Positions 49,801-58,969 of a stretch of 64,000 nt of DNA are shown in pieces (position 1 is the first letter of the stretch; the number at the start of each line of letters is the position of its first letter). Origin of the DNA: Limimaricola cinnabarinus. GTDB lineage: Bacteria > Pseudomonadota > Alphaproteobacteria > Rhodobacterales > Rhodobacteraceae. Location: positions 1 to 64,000 of the forward strand of contig NZ_KZ304959.1 of NCBI RefSeq assembly GCF_002723615.1, given 5' to 3'. The position numbers and the translations under genes are program-made. The notes beneath the pieces were generated by a model, which saw nothing but the letters and a program-made list of their open reading frames with translations, was not told where the DNA came from and searched no databases.

Positions 49801-52373
49801 CGGACCCATGGCGCGGAGAGGATCAGATCCTCGACCGAGAAGGCCATCTCGCCCGAGCGGACCGCGTGGCCCGACAGCTCAACCCGGCCTTCGAGCAGCG
49901 GATCGGCCTGCGCGATGCCGGTGGAAAGATCGGTCGCGGTGGCGTCGAGCGTGATGTCGGCGCGGCTCAGATCAGTCTGCATCTCGCCCGCCGCGGAGAT
50001 CTCGATCGCGCCCGAAAGCGGCATGTCCACCGCCTCGCCCACCGGGGCGAGATCGGCGGCGGAGGCGTCGATGTCGAAGATCGCGGTGGTGCCGTTGAGC
50101 TCGGCGCGGCCCTTTGCGGTGAGGCTCTGCGCCACGAGGTCGAGATTCTCGACGCGGAAGCTCTCAGGCCCCGAGCGCACGGCGCGGCCCGAGAGGCTGG
50201 CCTGCCCGCGCAAAAGCGGGTCGGCCTGCGGCACGCCGGTCACGAGATCGGTGGTCTCGGCATCGATCACCAGATCGAAGGTCGAGGCGTCGGGGGCGAG
50301 CGTGCCCTGGGCCGAGAAATCGGCCGCACCCGAAAGCTCGCGCCCCGCGATCGTGGAGAAGGGCGCGATGTCGCGCAGGTCGGCGGTCATGTCGAGCGTG
50401 ACCTGCCCGCCGTCTTCCTCGGCGGCCTGGGTCGCGTCGATCACCGCGCGGCCATTGGGCAGGGTGGCGATCACGTCGGCGGTGGTGACGCCCGCCGCAT
50501 CGCGCGAGGCGGTGCCGGTGAGGCTCGCCGGGCCGGTGACGCCGTCGAGCGCGAGGCCCGCATTCTCGACCGAGATGTCGAAATCGGCCGAGCTTGCGCC
50601 CGAGGTGATGTCGGCCTGCGCCGTCGCGGTCATTTCGGGCGTGGCGATGCGCAGGTTCTCGACCCGGGTGCCGTCTTCGTCGCGCGCGGCGCGCAGGGCG
50701 ATCTCGCCCGCGCCGCCGATATAGGGATCGAGCGGCTCGATCCCGAGCGCGAGATCCTGCGTCGTGCCCGAGAGGGTGACGTCGAAGATGCCGTCGAGCG
50801 GGCGGATGGTGCTGTCGATGTCGAGATCGGCGGCGCCGGCGAGGTCGAGGCCCGTGAGCCCGGAAAACCGCTCCAGCCGCTCGGCGGCGAGGCTCAGCGT
50901 CGATGTCGTCTCGAAGCCGTTCTCGGCGCCCGCGACGGTGCCGGTCGCATCGAGCGCGATGCCGGGGCCGTTCAGGGTGATCCGGTCGATCATCACCGGA
51001 CCTTCGCCGTCGCGCTCCAGCATGATCTTGCCGCCGATCTGCTCGCCCAGCGCCTGCGCTAGGTCGTCATCGTCGAATTGCAGCCCGCGCGCGGTGTAGT
51101 CCACATCGGCGGTGAACAGGCTCGGCGCGGCATCGCTTTCGCGCACGATGACGCCGCCGCCCTGCACGGTGAATTGCGGCACGCTGAGCCCGGGGCGGAC
51201 GAAGTCCTGCGCCGACAGGTCGATCACCCATTGGTCGCCGGTGCTGGCGTCGAATTGCAGCGCCAGGCTCGCCTGGCCGATCCGCGTCTCGCCGCCCGCC
51301 ACCGGAAGGGTGACGGGGCTGCCATCCTCGCTGGCGATCTCGCCGGTGAGGTCGAAGCTTTCGGGCCAGCCATCCGCGCCGATCCGGGCGGAGCCGTCGA
51401 GGCTCAGCGCCTGCGCGTCGATGCTGAGTTGCGACAGCGCCAGAGCGCCCTCGGCATCGCGCGATCCGGTGACGGCAAGACCGACATCGGGGCCGAAGAA
51501 CTCGGCGTAATCGGGCGCGATGAGCGGCGTGACGTCGCCATCGACATCGAGCGAGAAGGCGAGCGGTGCTGCGCCGCCCTCGGGCGCCTCGTCGCGGTCG
51601 AGCGCGAAATCGCCGCTGATGCGCGGCTGCCCGTCGGTGGCGAGCGAGATCGCGGCGTCGAAATCGTCGATCGGCCCCGCGCCCTCGACCCGAAGCTCGA
51701 CGGAAGGTTTGCCCGGCAGATCGAGAAGCCGCGCGGCGATGCCGTCCTCGGCCTCGTCGAGCGCCAGCGTCACGTCGAGCAGGCGGCTGTCATTGGAATA
51801 GCTGCCAGACAGCTCGAAGCGGCCCGTCCTCTCGCCCAGCCGCTCGGCCACGAGCTGCGCCTCGCCCTCGCCATCGGCGAGCTGGGCGGAGCCTTGCAGG
51901 GTGAGCGCCACCTCCTCGTCGAGAAAGGCCTCGCCCAGCACCAGCCGGTCCACGGCCAGCTCGTCGAGCCGGATCGAGACCGGCAGATCGGGCAGGGAGA
52001 AGGGCGTCGCCTCGGCGGCCGGGGCCTCGGGGTCGGCCATTGGCGGGCGGGTCAGCTCGATCAGCTCTGCCGAGAGCTCCTCGACCTCGAGCCGCCCGCG
52101 CAAAAGCGCCGAGCGGTTCCAGTCGAGCACGAGGTTCTCGGCCCGCAGCCAGACGCCCTCCTCGTCGGCGATGGTCATGACCTCGATGCTGGCCGACGAG
52201 CTCAGCGCGCCCTGAAAGCCGGTGATGATCACCTCGCGCCCGGCGCCCGAGAGATTGTCCTCGATCAGCCCGGTGAGAAAGCCGCGATCGCGCTCGGCCT
52301 CGCCCTGGGCGGGGAGCATGGTGGGGGCGACGGTGGCGATGGAGATGGCGGCGGCGCGGGAAAGCTGCTTCAA
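46803..52373 (-). CDS. tamB: Translocation and assembly module subunit TamB (AsmA-like)
   Basis: A 1856-residue inner-membrane-anchored protein spanning the periplasm. TamB-type proteins form a long hydrophobic groove that moves lipids or helps insert outer-membrane proteins together with TamA. The N-terminus is a signal anchor (MKQLSRAAAISIATVAPTML). Most of the length is repetitive beta structure, and the last 350 residues are the conserved TamB domain (GLDLTISAPARIFIRGRGLD and GRLDILQQRFQLDEG). It is clearly longer than the E. coli protein (1259), due to a tandem repeat block (listed separately). The start overlaps the tamA stop (ATGA). C-terminal IFFERDY suits interaction with the barrel. 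Confidence 0.9.
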   Translation of the reverse strand: MKQLSRAAAISIATVAPTMLPAQGEAERDRGFLTGLIEDNLSGAGREVIITGFQGALSSSASIEVMTIADEEGVWLRAENLVLDWNRSALLRGRLEVEELSAELIELTRPPMADPEAPAAEATPFSLPDLPVSIRLDELAVDRLVLGEAFLDEEVALTLQGSAQLADGEGEAQLVAERLGERTGRFELSGSYSNDSRLLDVTLALDEAEDGIAARLLDLPGKPSVELRVEGAGPIDDFDAAISLATDGQPRISGDFALDRDEAPEGGAAPLAFSLDVDGDVTPLIAPDYAEFFGPDVGLAVTGSRDAEGALALSQLSIDAQALSLDGSARIGADGWPESFDLTGEIASEDGSPVTLPVAGGETRIGQASLALQFDASTGDQWVIDLSAQDFVRPGLSVPQFTVQGGGVIVRESDAAPSLFTADVDYTARGLQFDDDDLAQALGEQIGGKIMLERDGEGPVMIDRITLNGPGIALDATGTVAGAENGFETTSTLSLAAERLERFSGLTGLDLAGAADLDIDSTIRPLDGIFDVTLSGTTQDLALGIEPLDPYIGGAGEIALRAARDEDGTRVENLRIATPEMTATAQADITSGASSADFDISVENAGLALDGVTGPASLTGTASRDAAGVTTADVIATLPNGRAVIDATQAAEEDGGQVTLDMTADLRDIAPFSTIAGRELSGAADFSAQGTLAPDASTFDLVIDAETTDLVTGVPQADPLLRGQASLSGRAVRSGPESFRVENLDLVAQSLTAKGRAELNGTTAIFDIDASAADLAPVGEAVDMPLSGAIEISAAGEMQTDLSRADITLDATATDLSTGIAQADPLLEGRVELSGHAVRSGEMAFSVEDLILSAPWVRASGRAALDGTTATFDIEADAADLSPLGEALDRPISGAARLYAAGTAETDGSGADLTLDAVTTDLSTGIAQVDPLLRGRVELSGQATRSGPQSFSVEDLRLDGPAIAATGRAEVIEGQAEFDLDLDARDLSAVGEAVDRPLAGQARLSAEGMAALDASTFDVTLDGRATDLATGEDAADALFGGALTLSGHAVRTGPEDLMVENLRVASDGLNVTGSAMIENGSGDFDLDLDIDDLTPIGTLAGRPLSGAVDLSAFGTASADLSRFDVTLDGTATDVTTGIDQLDPLLAGQTVLDAEVIRSGPQDFALPRFSLSNPQITASGDATLTDGLPTGDFDIRLAEIAPFAPGLSGPATVSASASGDAQGGIDFEVTGNAQGTDIAATGRVAPEAQGRQITTRVSADIASLAPFSQLAGRPLGGSVDLDAAGTLMPDLSAFDLSIDGQAANLDIGVEAASRLLDGTGEIDARLSRDAPGEIAVRDLDIRFPAFSVQADATGTGSDQSANFSARLNDIGLFTPDFSGPVTATGTAARNAAGDLDLDISATGPGGTSADVSGRYLSNGTLDLGVTGQAQLGLVNDLISPRRLDGTARFDLSVDGPPALSSVSGTITTADAQLAVPTVGLTVEDIDTTVSLSGERAELSLTAALEKGGRIGISGPVALSGGYDADLVITLDDLELRDPELYETTADGRLTVTGPLTGGALIAGLVELGATEIQVPSSSIGALGELPQVRHINPPADVQRTLARAGLTIAGLDIGETAAEAQGPAGPGYGLDLTISAPARIFIRGRGLDAELGGTLEIGGTTNQVIPVGEFELIRGRLDILQQRFQLDEGGAYLQGDFRPFIRLVATTETATGTVVRIIVEGPANEPEVRFESTPDLPQDEVLAQLIFGRDLSSITPLQAVQLAAAVGTLAGTGGGGLIDDFRADTGLDDLDITTDETGSPAVRAGKYLSENVYTDVTVGTDQSSINLNLDLTDDITAQGRTTSEGETSLGIFFERDY
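48747..50338 (-). repeat. Tandem 318-base coding repeats inside tamB
   Basis: Five in-frame units of about 106 codons begin near 50338, 50019, 49701, 49383 and 49065 (minus strand). Each starts like SGAxxxSAxGTxxxDxSxxD, contains a segment close to DLSTGIAQADPLLRGRVELS and ends near DLSPVGEAxDRPL. Units three and four are most alike; the fifth diverges in its second half. Partly similar stretches flank them on both sides. The pattern is of recent duplication within a beta-groove protein. Confidence 0.75.
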
Positions 52374-54199
52374 AACGACTGTCCTATTCCGATGTAGACC
52401 TGGACGCTCTCATAGGCGTCGTCGCCGGTGACGGGGGTGGCGAGATCGAGCCGCACCGGCCCGATCGGGGTGGTGTAGCGCAGCCCCGCCCCGGCGCCGG
52501 CCTGATAGTCGCCCTCGCCATCGGGCAGGGCGTCCGCCTCGACATAGCCGATGTCGTAAAAGCCCACCGCGCCGATCCTGTCGGTGACGCCGAAGCGGGC
52601 CTCCAGCTGCGCGCCCGCAAAGCTCTTGCCGCCGGTGCGGACCTCGGTCGGGCCATCGCCGAAGTCGCGGCTATAGGTGACGCCGAGCGACTGGTAGTCA
52701 TGGCCGCGCACGGTGCCGCCGCCGCCCGAGTAGAACAGGAAATCCGCCGGGGTCTCGGCCAGCCCCGAGCCCAGCACCGAGCCCAGCTGGCCGCGCGCGG
52801 CCAGCGTCAGGCGCCCGCTTTCGCCAAAGCTGCGATAGGCGCGGCTGTCGACATAGAGCCGCGCGCCGCTGTCGGTTCCGGTGACACCGAGGAAGGGGGT
52901 GACCTCGGCGTCGATGTAATAGCCGTTCCTGGCATCGAGCGGCGCGTCGCGCCGGTCGAGCGTGGCGTCGAGCGGCAGGGTCAGCAGGGTGTAGTCGCGC
53001 GTCCGCGCCTCGGTCTCCTCGCGCGCGGTGAGGATGCCGATGGCGGCCGAATAGCTCAGTTGATCGTTGACATAGCGCGACAGGCCGACCTCGGCGCTGA
53101 ACTGGTCGAGCGTGTAGTCGATCTCGTTCTCGTGCTTGATCTCGGCCTCGGCCACGAGATCGACATCGGCGCGGAAGGTGGCGGGGCGGTTGAAGCTGGC
53201 GCCGATCCGGTAATCGGCGCCGCCAGAGCCGGTGACGCCGGGCACCTCGCCCTCGATGCCCGAGATCTCGCCCTCGATCCGGAACCGCTCGGCCCCGCCC
53301 AGAAGGTTGCGGTGCAGCCAGAAAGCCGAAAGCCCCAAGCCCTCGACGGTCGAGACCTCGGCCCCGAAGCCGATCCGGCGCGGCAATGATTCGGTCACCG
53401 TCAGCTCGAAGGGCAGGGTGTCGTTCGGGCCGATCTCTTCGCTCTCGATGAAGGCCACCGCGTCGAAGGCGCCGGTGCGGCGCAGCCTCGTCGCTGCGAA
53501 ATCGAGCGCCTGCGGGTCGTAGATGCGGCCCACCGGCAGGTCGGCGATGGCGCGGATGCGTTCCTCGCGCACGTCCTCGTTGCCGGTGACGGTCAGCGCG
53601 CCGAAGCGCAGCCGCGGCCCCGGCGCGAGGGTGACGGCGGCGTCGAGCCGTTCGATCGCGTGGTCGGCAACGATATCCTGATCTTCCACATCGGCCTTGG
53701 CGAAGCCGACCGCCTCCCAGGCCTCGACGCCGGCGCGGGCGGCGGCGCGCACCGAATCGGCGCTGGCCCGTTTGCCGGGCGCGAACTGGTCGGGCAGCTC
53801 GGTGCCCGGCGCGAGCGGCGCGATCTCGGTGCGGCCGAAGGTGAAGCGCGGGCCCTGATCCACCCGGATCGCGATGTCGTCGATGCGGGCGGGCGCGTCG
53901 AGCGGCGCGAGCCCCGCGGCCTCCTGGCCATTGACGAGGATCGAGACGGTGCCGCCGAAATAGCCCTCGGCGTAGAGCCCGGTCAGCAGGCGGCGGTAAT
54001 CGGCGCGGGCGGCGGCGACGTAGTCCTGCGGGGTGGGGTTCTCGTCATCCTTGAGCGCCACGAGAAGCGAGGCGTTCTCCAGCACGCCTTCGAGATCCTC
54101 GTCCTCGACCTCGATCTCGAAGCGGATGTCCTGGCCGATGGCCGCGGTGGTGGTCAGGGCAAGGACCGACAGGCCGGTCAACACGGCGATATGGCGCAA
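52370..54199 (-). CDS. tamA: Outer-membrane translocation subunit TamA (Omp85 family)
   Basis: A 609-residue Omp85-type outer-membrane protein. After a signal peptide (MRHIAVLTGLSVLALTTTAA) come about three POTRA-like domains (to about residue 250, for example TFGRTEIAPLAPGTELPDQF and RLRFGALTVTGNEDVREERI), then the 16-strand barrel with the family signature GGGGTVRGHDYQSLG and a closing strand YIGIGQSF. The TTG start at 54199 is chosen because GGAGGA lies eight bases upstream and yields a normal signal peptide; the ATG choices upstream give charged, unlikely starts. Coupled to tamB by ATGA. Confidence 0.9.
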   Translation of the reverse strand: MRHIAVLTGLSVLALTTTAAIGQDIRFEIEVEDEDLEGVLENASLLVALKDDENPTPQDYVAAARADYRRLLTGLYAEGYFGGTVSILVNGQEAAGLAPLDAPARIDDIAIRVDQGPRFTFGRTEIAPLAPGTELPDQFAPGKRASADSVRAAARAGVEAWEAVGFAKADVEDQDIVADHAIERLDAAVTLAPGPRLRFGALTVTGNEDVREERIRAIADLPVGRIYDPQALDFAATRLRRTGAFDAVAFIESEEIGPNDTLPFELTVTESLPRRIGFGAEVSTVEGLGLSAFWLHRNLLGGAERFRIEGEISGIEGEVPGVTGSGGADYRIGASFNRPATFRADVDLVAEAEIKHENEIDYTLDQFSAEVGLSRYVNDQLSYSAAIGILTAREETEARTRDYTLLTLPLDATLDRRDAPLDARNGYYIDAEVTPFLGVTGTDSGARLYVDSRAYRSFGESGRLTLAARGQLGSVLGSGLAETPADFLFYSGGGGTVRGHDYQSLGVTYSRDFGDGPTEVRTGGKSFAGAQLEARFGVTDRIGAVGFYDIGYVEADALPDGEGDYQAGAGAGLRYTTPIGPVRLDLATPVTGDDAYESVQVYIGIGQSF

Positions 54200-54313
54200 C
54201 TTCGATGTCCTCCCGGCGAGCCGCTCGTTGTTCGTGGCGCGGTCTGGGCCGGGCCTTGGCCCCATTGCTATCGCATGGAGAGGCCGTGACAACAGCCCCT
54301 TCCGGGTTCCTGC

Positions 54314-55087
54314 TCAAATGTGATCGAATGGATCGGGCTCGTAGCCCACGCCCGCGAGATAGAGCCCGTGCGGCGGACAGACCGGGCCGCAGGCGGCGCG
54401 CGCCCGCGCTTCGAGCGCGGCGGTCACGTCGTCGGGCGTCCATGCGCCCGCGCCCACCCGCTCCAGCGTGCCGACGAAGCTGCGCACCTGGTTGTGCAAA
54501 AAGGCGCGGGCCTTCACGTGAAACCGGATCTCGGGGCCGCTCGGGCCTTCGACGCGCTCCACGTCGAGCCTGTCGAGCGTGCGCAGCGGCGAGTTCGCCT
54601 GGCAGATCGAGGAGCGGAAGGTGGTGAAGTCATGCCGCCCGATGAGCCGGTCGGCCCCCGCCTGCATCGCGGCCGCGTCGAGCGCATGCGGCACCTGCCA
54701 GGCGAGGCCCTTGTCATGGGTCAGCGGCGCGCGGCGCATCACGAGGCGAAAGAGGTATTGCCGCCATGTCGCCGAGAAGCGCGCATGGAAATCCTCTCCC
54801 ACGCGGGCGCAGGCGGTGATGGCGACGGGCGCGGGCTTCAGGTGATAGTTCAGCGCCTCCGAAAGGCGGAACGGATCCCAGTCCTTCTCCATGTCGCAAT
54901 GCGCGACCTGGCCCAGCCCGTGCACGCCCGCATCGGTGCGCCCGGCGGCGGCGATGCTGTGCTCGCGCTTCTCGACCCGGCCGAGCGCGGCCTCGATCGC
55001 ACCCTGCACCGAAGGGTGTTCGGACTGGCGCTGCCAACCCGAAAAGGGCGCGCCGTGATATTCGACCTTGAGGGCATAGCGTGGCAT
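54314..55087 (-). CDS. truA: tRNA pseudouridine synthase A
   Basis: A 257-residue enzyme that makes pseudouridine at positions 38-40 of the tRNA anticodon arm. The catalytic aspartate is Asp52 in [40 protein letters not shown] and [15 protein letters not shown] are other family motifs. Full length. In this group truA often follows fmt/def; here it is near tamA. 113 bases separate it from the tamA start, whose gene it precedes in transcription. Confidence 0.95.
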   Translation of the reverse strand: MPRYALKVEYHGAPFSGWQRQSEHPSVQGAIEAALGRVEKREHSIAAAGRTDAGVHGLGQVAHCDMEKDWDPFRLSEALNYHLKPAPVAITACARVGEDFHARFSATWRQYLFRLVMRRAPLTHDKGLAWQVPHALDAAAMQAGADRLIGRHDFTTFRSSICQANSPLRTLDRLDVERVEGPSGPEIRFHVKARAFLHNQVRSFVGTLERVGAGAWTPDDVTAALEARARAACGPVCPPHGLYLAGVGYEPDPFDHI

Positions 55088-55137
55088 GGCGCTGCGGGTA
55101 GCTTCGGGCGCGCGGCTTGGCAAGCGCGCGGCGTCCC

Positions 55138-55164
55138 TTTCATCTTTCTTCAAATACGCAAATC
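55138..55164. repeat. Half-copy of a dispersed palindromic repeat
   Basis: The stretch from TTTCATCTTTCTTC to ACGCAAATCC matches, with one mismatch in about 27 bases, one arm of the large palindrome at 62575-62641. It lies between the divergent truA and ycjX genes. Confidence 0.6.
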
Positions 55165-55247
55165 CGCCGTCTGCGTCCGGGCGCGCCCCTGTCCAATCCG
55201 GGCGCGCATGCCTATCTTGCCGCCAGAACGGGGCAGGGAGCATCGCA

Positions 55248-56666
55248 TTGGTCATCGGGACGATCACGGAGGGCATCACGCGCGGCGTGGAGGGGGTGGC
55301 GGACCGTCTGGCCGCGCCCTTCACCGATCCGGTGCTCCGGCTCGGCGTGACGGGTCTGTCGCGGGCGGGCAAGACGGTGTTCATCACCTCGCTGGTGGCG
55401 AATCTGATGGACCGGGGCCGTATGCCGCAATTCGCCGCCGGGGGACGCATTCTCGGCGCGGTGCTGCAGCCGCAGCCCGACGACACGGTGGCGCGCTTCG
55501 ACTACGAGGGCCATCTTGCGCAGCTTCTGTCGCCCGAGCCGAGCTGGCCCGAGGGCACCCGCCGGGCGAGCGCGCTGCGCTTGTCCTTGCGGGTGCAGCA
55601 GGGCGGGCTTCTGGCCGGGGTGCAGGGGCCGAGGACCATGCATCTCGACATCGTCGATTACCCCGGCGAATGGCTGCTCGACCTCGGCCTGATCGAGAAG
55701 GACCACGCCGCTTGGGCGCGCGAGGCGCTTGCCCGCGTGGCCCGACGCGCAAGCGCGATGCCCGAGGCGGCGGCGTTTCACGAGATGGTCGGGGCCACCG
55801 ATCCTGCGGCGCCCTTCGATGAGCCGCGCGCCAAGGCGCTGGCGCAGAGTTTCACCGCCTATCTCAATGCCGCGCGCGAGGCGGGGTATTCGGACTGCAC
55901 GCCGGGGCGCTTCCTTCTTCCGGGCGATCTCGAAGGCTCGCCGGTGCTGACCTTCGCGCCTTTGCCGGGCGATGCGGGGGCGCGCGGTAGCTTGGGCCGC
56001 GAAATGGCGCGGCGCTATGAGGCTTACAAGCGCGAGGTGGTCAAACCCTTCTTCCGCGATCACTTCGCCCGGATCGACCGGCAGGTGGTTCTGGTGGACG
56101 TGCTTTCGGCGATCCATGCCGGGCCGCAGGCGGTCGAGGATCTGCGCGCGGCGATGGCCGACATCCTGCGCGCCTTCCGCCCCGGTCGGAACGCATTCCT
56201 GAGCCGCATCTTCCAGGGCCGCCGGATCGACCGCATCCTCTTTGCCGCGACCAAGGCCGACCATCTGCACCATTCCGAGCACGCCAAGCTCGCCGCGATC
56301 ACCGAGGCGCTGTTGCGCGACGCGCGCGACCGGGCCGATTTCGCCGGTGCGAAGACGCAGGCCATGTCGATCGCGGCGCTGCGCACGACGGTCGAGGACC
56401 GGATCGCCCATGGCGGCGAGGAGATCGACGTGGTGCGTGGCAAGCTGCTGGAGACGGGCCGTCAGGCGGCGCTCAATGCGGGTGCGCTGCCCGAGGACCC
56501 CTCGCAGCTTCTGGCGCCCGCGCGAGCCGGGGCGGAGGCGTGGCTCGACGGGGATTACTCGGTGATGAATTTCGCGCCCGCGCGGCTGAGCCTGAAGCCC
56601 GGCGAGGGGCCGCCGCATATCCGGCTCGACCGGGCGGCGGAGTTCCTTTTGGGCGACCGGTTATAG
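55248..56666 (+). CDS. YcjX/DUF463 family nucleotide-binding protein
   Basis: A 472-residue GTPase-like protein of the YcjX family. Walker A is [15 protein letters not shown] (about residues 30-44), with [12 protein letters not shown] and [14 protein letters not shown] as later nucleotide-binding parts. The partner YcjF follows by 10 bases, as in E. coli where the pair belongs to a phage-shock-related locus. TTG at 55248 is proposed as start, with GGGAG upstream; the frame continues upstream through shadow-like sequence. Function not established. Confidence 0.85.
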   Translation: MVIGTITEGITRGVEGVADRLAAPFTDPVLRLGVTGLSRAGKTVFITSLVANLMDRGRMPQFAAGGRILGAVLQPQPDDTVARFDYEGHLAQLLSPEPSWPEGTRRASALRLSLRVQQGGLLAGVQGPRTMHLDIVDYPGEWLLDLGLIEKDHAAWAREALARVARRASAMPEAAAFHEMVGATDPAAPFDEPRAKALAQSFTAYLNAAREAGYSDCTPGRFLLPGDLEGSPVLTFAPLPGDAGARGSLGREMARRYEAYKREVVKPFFRDHFARIDRQVVLVDVLSAIHAGPQAVEDLRAAMADILRAFRPGRNAFLSRIFQGRRIDRILFAATKADHLHHSEHAKLAAITEALLRDARDRADFAGAKTQAMSIAALRTTVEDRIAHGGEEIDVVRGKLLETGRQAALNAGALPEDPSQLLAPARAGAEAWLDGDYSVMNFAPARLSLKPGEGPPHIRLDRAAEFLLGDRL

Positions 56667-56676
56667 GGAGGCGATC

Positions 56677-57684
56677 ATGAGCCACGAGAAACGCCGCGGC
56701 CCGGTGATGATCGACCTCGAAGAGGAGGTCGCGCCCGAGGTCACCCCCGCCACCGCCCCGCCGGTGCCGGAGCCGGGCCTGCCGCAGGGGGCCGCGATGC
56801 ACAGCGTCGCGGCGATGGCCACGCGGCCGCGCTCGAAGCTGGCGCGCTGGTTCTTTGCCGCGCTGGGCGCATTGGTGACCTTCATGCTGTCGGTCGCGGC
56901 GTGGAGCTGGGTCGCCGGGCTTCTGGCGGCGAACCCGCTGCTGGGGATGATCGCGGGCGTGCTTCTGGCTTTGGTGCTCGCGCTCCTGCTGGCGATCGCG
57001 GTCAAGGAAGCCTGGGCTTTCCGGCGCCTGGCGCGGCTCGATCACATCCAGCGGGATGCGGGGGCGGCGCTGGGCGCGCAGGATCTCACCCTCGCGCAAT
57101 CGGTCTCGGCGCAGATGCTGGCGCTTTATGCCGGGCGCGACGAGCTGGCTTCGGGCGTGGCGCGGGTGAAGGCGCGCGAGGGCGAGGTCTTTGACGCCGA
57201 CGGCCTGCTGGCGCTGTCGGAGCGCGAGCTTCTCGCGCCGCTCGACAGGCTGGCGCTGCGCGAGGTCGAGGGGGCGGCGCGGCAGGTGGCGACGGTGACG
57301 GCGGTGGTGCCTCTGGCGCTGGCCGACGTGACGGCGGCGCTGACTTCGAACCTGCGGATGATCCGCCGCGTGGCCGAGATCTATGGCGGCCGGTCGGGCA
57401 CGCTGGGCGCATGGCGGCTGACGCGCTCGGTCTTTACCCATCTCGTGGCGACGGGCGCGGTCGCGGTGGGCGACGATCTCATCGGTTCGGTCGCGGGGGG
57501 CGGCGTGCTGTCCCGCGTTTCGCGCCGCTTTGGCGAGGGCGTGGTCAATGGCGCGCTGACCGCGCGGGTCGGGGTCGCGGCGATCGAGGTCTGCCGCCCG
57601 CTGCCGTTTCGCGCGGTGGAGCGGCCATCGGTCTCGGGGCTGGTGGGGCGGGCGCTGACCGGGCTGTTCGGATTGCGCGGCTGA
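56677..57684 (+). CDS. YcjF/TIGR01620 family membrane protein
   Basis: A 335-residue inner-membrane protein. A charged N-terminal tail (about 1-55), two hydrophobic helices (FFAALGALVTFMLSVAAWSW and LLGMIAGVLLALVLALLLAI), a soluble helical part, and the conserved C-terminal hydrophobic part with TGAVAVGDDLIGSVAGGG. It is the usual partner of YcjX. AGGGAGG lies before the ATG. Ends facing the convergent esterase gene. Confidence 0.85.
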   Translation: MSHEKRRGPVMIDLEEEVAPEVTPATAPPVPEPGLPQGAAMHSVAAMATRPRSKLARWFFAALGALVTFMLSVAAWSWVAGLLAANPLLGMIAGVLLALVLALLLAIAVKEAWAFRRLARLDHIQRDAGAALGAQDLTLAQSVSAQMLALYAGRDELASGVARVKAREGEVFDADGLLALSERELLAPLDRLALREVEGAARQVATVTAVVPLALADVTAALTSNLRMIRRVAEIYGGRSGTLGAWRLTRSVFTHLVATGAVAVGDDLIGSVAGGGVLSRVSRRFGEGVVNGALTARVGVAAIEVCRPLPFRAVERPSVSGLVGRALTGLFGLRG

Positions 57685-57692
57685 TCGGAGCG

Positions 57693-57720
57693 AAAACGCC
57701 CCGCCGGGACGGGCGGGGCG
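57693..57720 (-). terminator. Terminator of the exported esterase gene
   Basis: Stem CGCCCCGCC / GGCGGGGCG (57697-57705 and 57712-57720), read on the minus strand and followed by TTTT (57696-57693). It lies 24 bases beyond the esterase stop, between convergent genes. Confidence 0.7.
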
Positions 57721-57744
57721 CCGGGCCGCACAAGGCAGGCGGGA

Positions 57745-58872
57745 TCAGTTCGGGGACTGCTCCGCTTCGGCTTCGGAGGCGTTATCCATCGCCCCCTGCG
57801 TCATCGCCGTTTCGATCTCCAGATGCTCGCGCAGGAAGCCCGCCGCCTGTTCGATCGCGGCGCGGGTGGGCGCCGTGTCGGCGATGGCGTTGAGCATCGC
57901 GAAATCATGGATGGTGTGCAGGTAGCGCGTGGTCTCGGTCTCGACCCCCGCCTCGACCAGCTTGGTGGCAAAGGCCTCGCCCTCGTCGCGCAGAACGTCG
58001 TTCTCGTCAGTGATCACCAGCGTCGGCGCGAAATTCGCGAGCTGGTCGCTGCTGGCTTCGAGCGGCGAGATCATCGGGTCGGAGATGTCCGCGCCCTCGG
58101 GCAGGTAATTCTCCCAGAACCACTCCATCGCCGGTTTGGTCAGCCACGGGCCATCGGCGAAGAGCGCGTAGCTCTCGCTGTCGAGCTCGGCGGTGGTGAC
58201 GGGGTAGAACATCACCTGCGCGTCGATCTCGGGGCCGCCCTGATTTTCGGCCATCATCGCCACGGAGGAGACCATCTGCCCGCCGACGCTGTCGCCCGCG
58301 GTGGCGAGGCGCTGCGCGTCGATGCCGAAATCCTCCGGGTTCTCCGAGACGTATTGCAGAACGGCGAAGTCCTGCTCGATCTGGACCGGGTGCTTGGCCT
58401 CGGGGGCGGGCGTGTAGTCCACGAAGACGAAGGCCGCGCCGGTCTGGTTGGCCATGTCGCGCATCAGCCGCTCATGGGTGGTGTAGTTGCCCAGGACCCA
58501 GCCGCCGCCATGGAAATAGACCACGCCGGGCAGGGTCTCGCCCTGGCTGCCTTCGGGGCGCACGAGCACCACGTCGACTTCGCCGGTCGGGCCGACCGGC
58601 AGGGTGATCTCGTCGACATCGGCGGCGGGCATCTCGACATTTGCGCCGGTCTGCGCGTCGATCAGGGTCTGGCGCGCGTTCTCGGGCGTCTTTTCGTTGA
58701 TCGGCTCCGATCCCGCGAGGCTGTCGATGAAATCGCGCACCGGCGGCACGAGCACCACCGGCTCTTGCGCCATCGCGCCTTCGGAATGGCTTTCCGCCTG
58801 TGCCGCGCCGGTCAGGGCCATGGCACCGGCCATGCCGAAGGCGAGGCCACGCATGCTTGTCTGAAGGGTCAT
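57745..58872 (-). CDS. Exported alpha/beta hydrolase (HSL-type esterase)
   Basis: A 375-residue esterase. A signal peptide ends near residue 26 (MRGLAFGMAGAMALTGAAQA), unusual for hormone-sensitive-lipase-type enzymes, which are normally cytoplasmic. The oxyanion motif is HGGGW (121-125), the nucleophile Ser195 in GDSVGG, and the acid and histidine lie in TDENDVLRDEGEAF and HTIHDF. The mature N- and C-termini are acidic. Start at 58872 follows AGGAAC. Substrate unknown; short acyl esters likely. Confidence 0.88.
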   Translation of the reverse strand: MTLQTSMRGLAFGMAGAMALTGAAQAESHSEGAMAQEPVVLVPPVRDFIDSLAGSEPINEKTPENARQTLIDAQTGANVEMPAADVDEITLPVGPTGEVDVVLVRPEGSQGETLPGVVYFHGGGWVLGNYTTHERLMRDMANQTGAAFVFVDYTPAPEAKHPVQIEQDFAVLQYVSENPEDFGIDAQRLATAGDSVGGQMVSSVAMMAENQGGPEIDAQVMFYPVTTAELDSESYALFADGPWLTKPAMEWFWENYLPEGADISDPMISPLEASSDQLANFAPTLVITDENDVLRDEGEAFATKLVEAGVETETTRYLHTIHDFAMLNAIADTAPTRAAIEQAAGFLREHLEIETAMTQGAMDNASEAEAEQSPN

Positions 58873-58969
58873 GTCGTTCCTCCTGTCGTTGCATTTCGCA
58901 TCGATGCGGAAGATAGCCCCGGCGGATCGGGCGAGAAGGATCGCGCCCCTCACGTTGTTCTCATGGAAC

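Noticed and set aside
48747-50338. Direct repeats as a CRISPR array
   Set aside because: Units are about 318 bases, in frame, with similarity along their length; no short constant repeats with unique spacers.
47295-51062. Open frame of 1255 codons on the plus strand opposite tamB
   Set aside because: Shadow of the GC-rich, repetitive tamB gene; no motif and no ribosome site.
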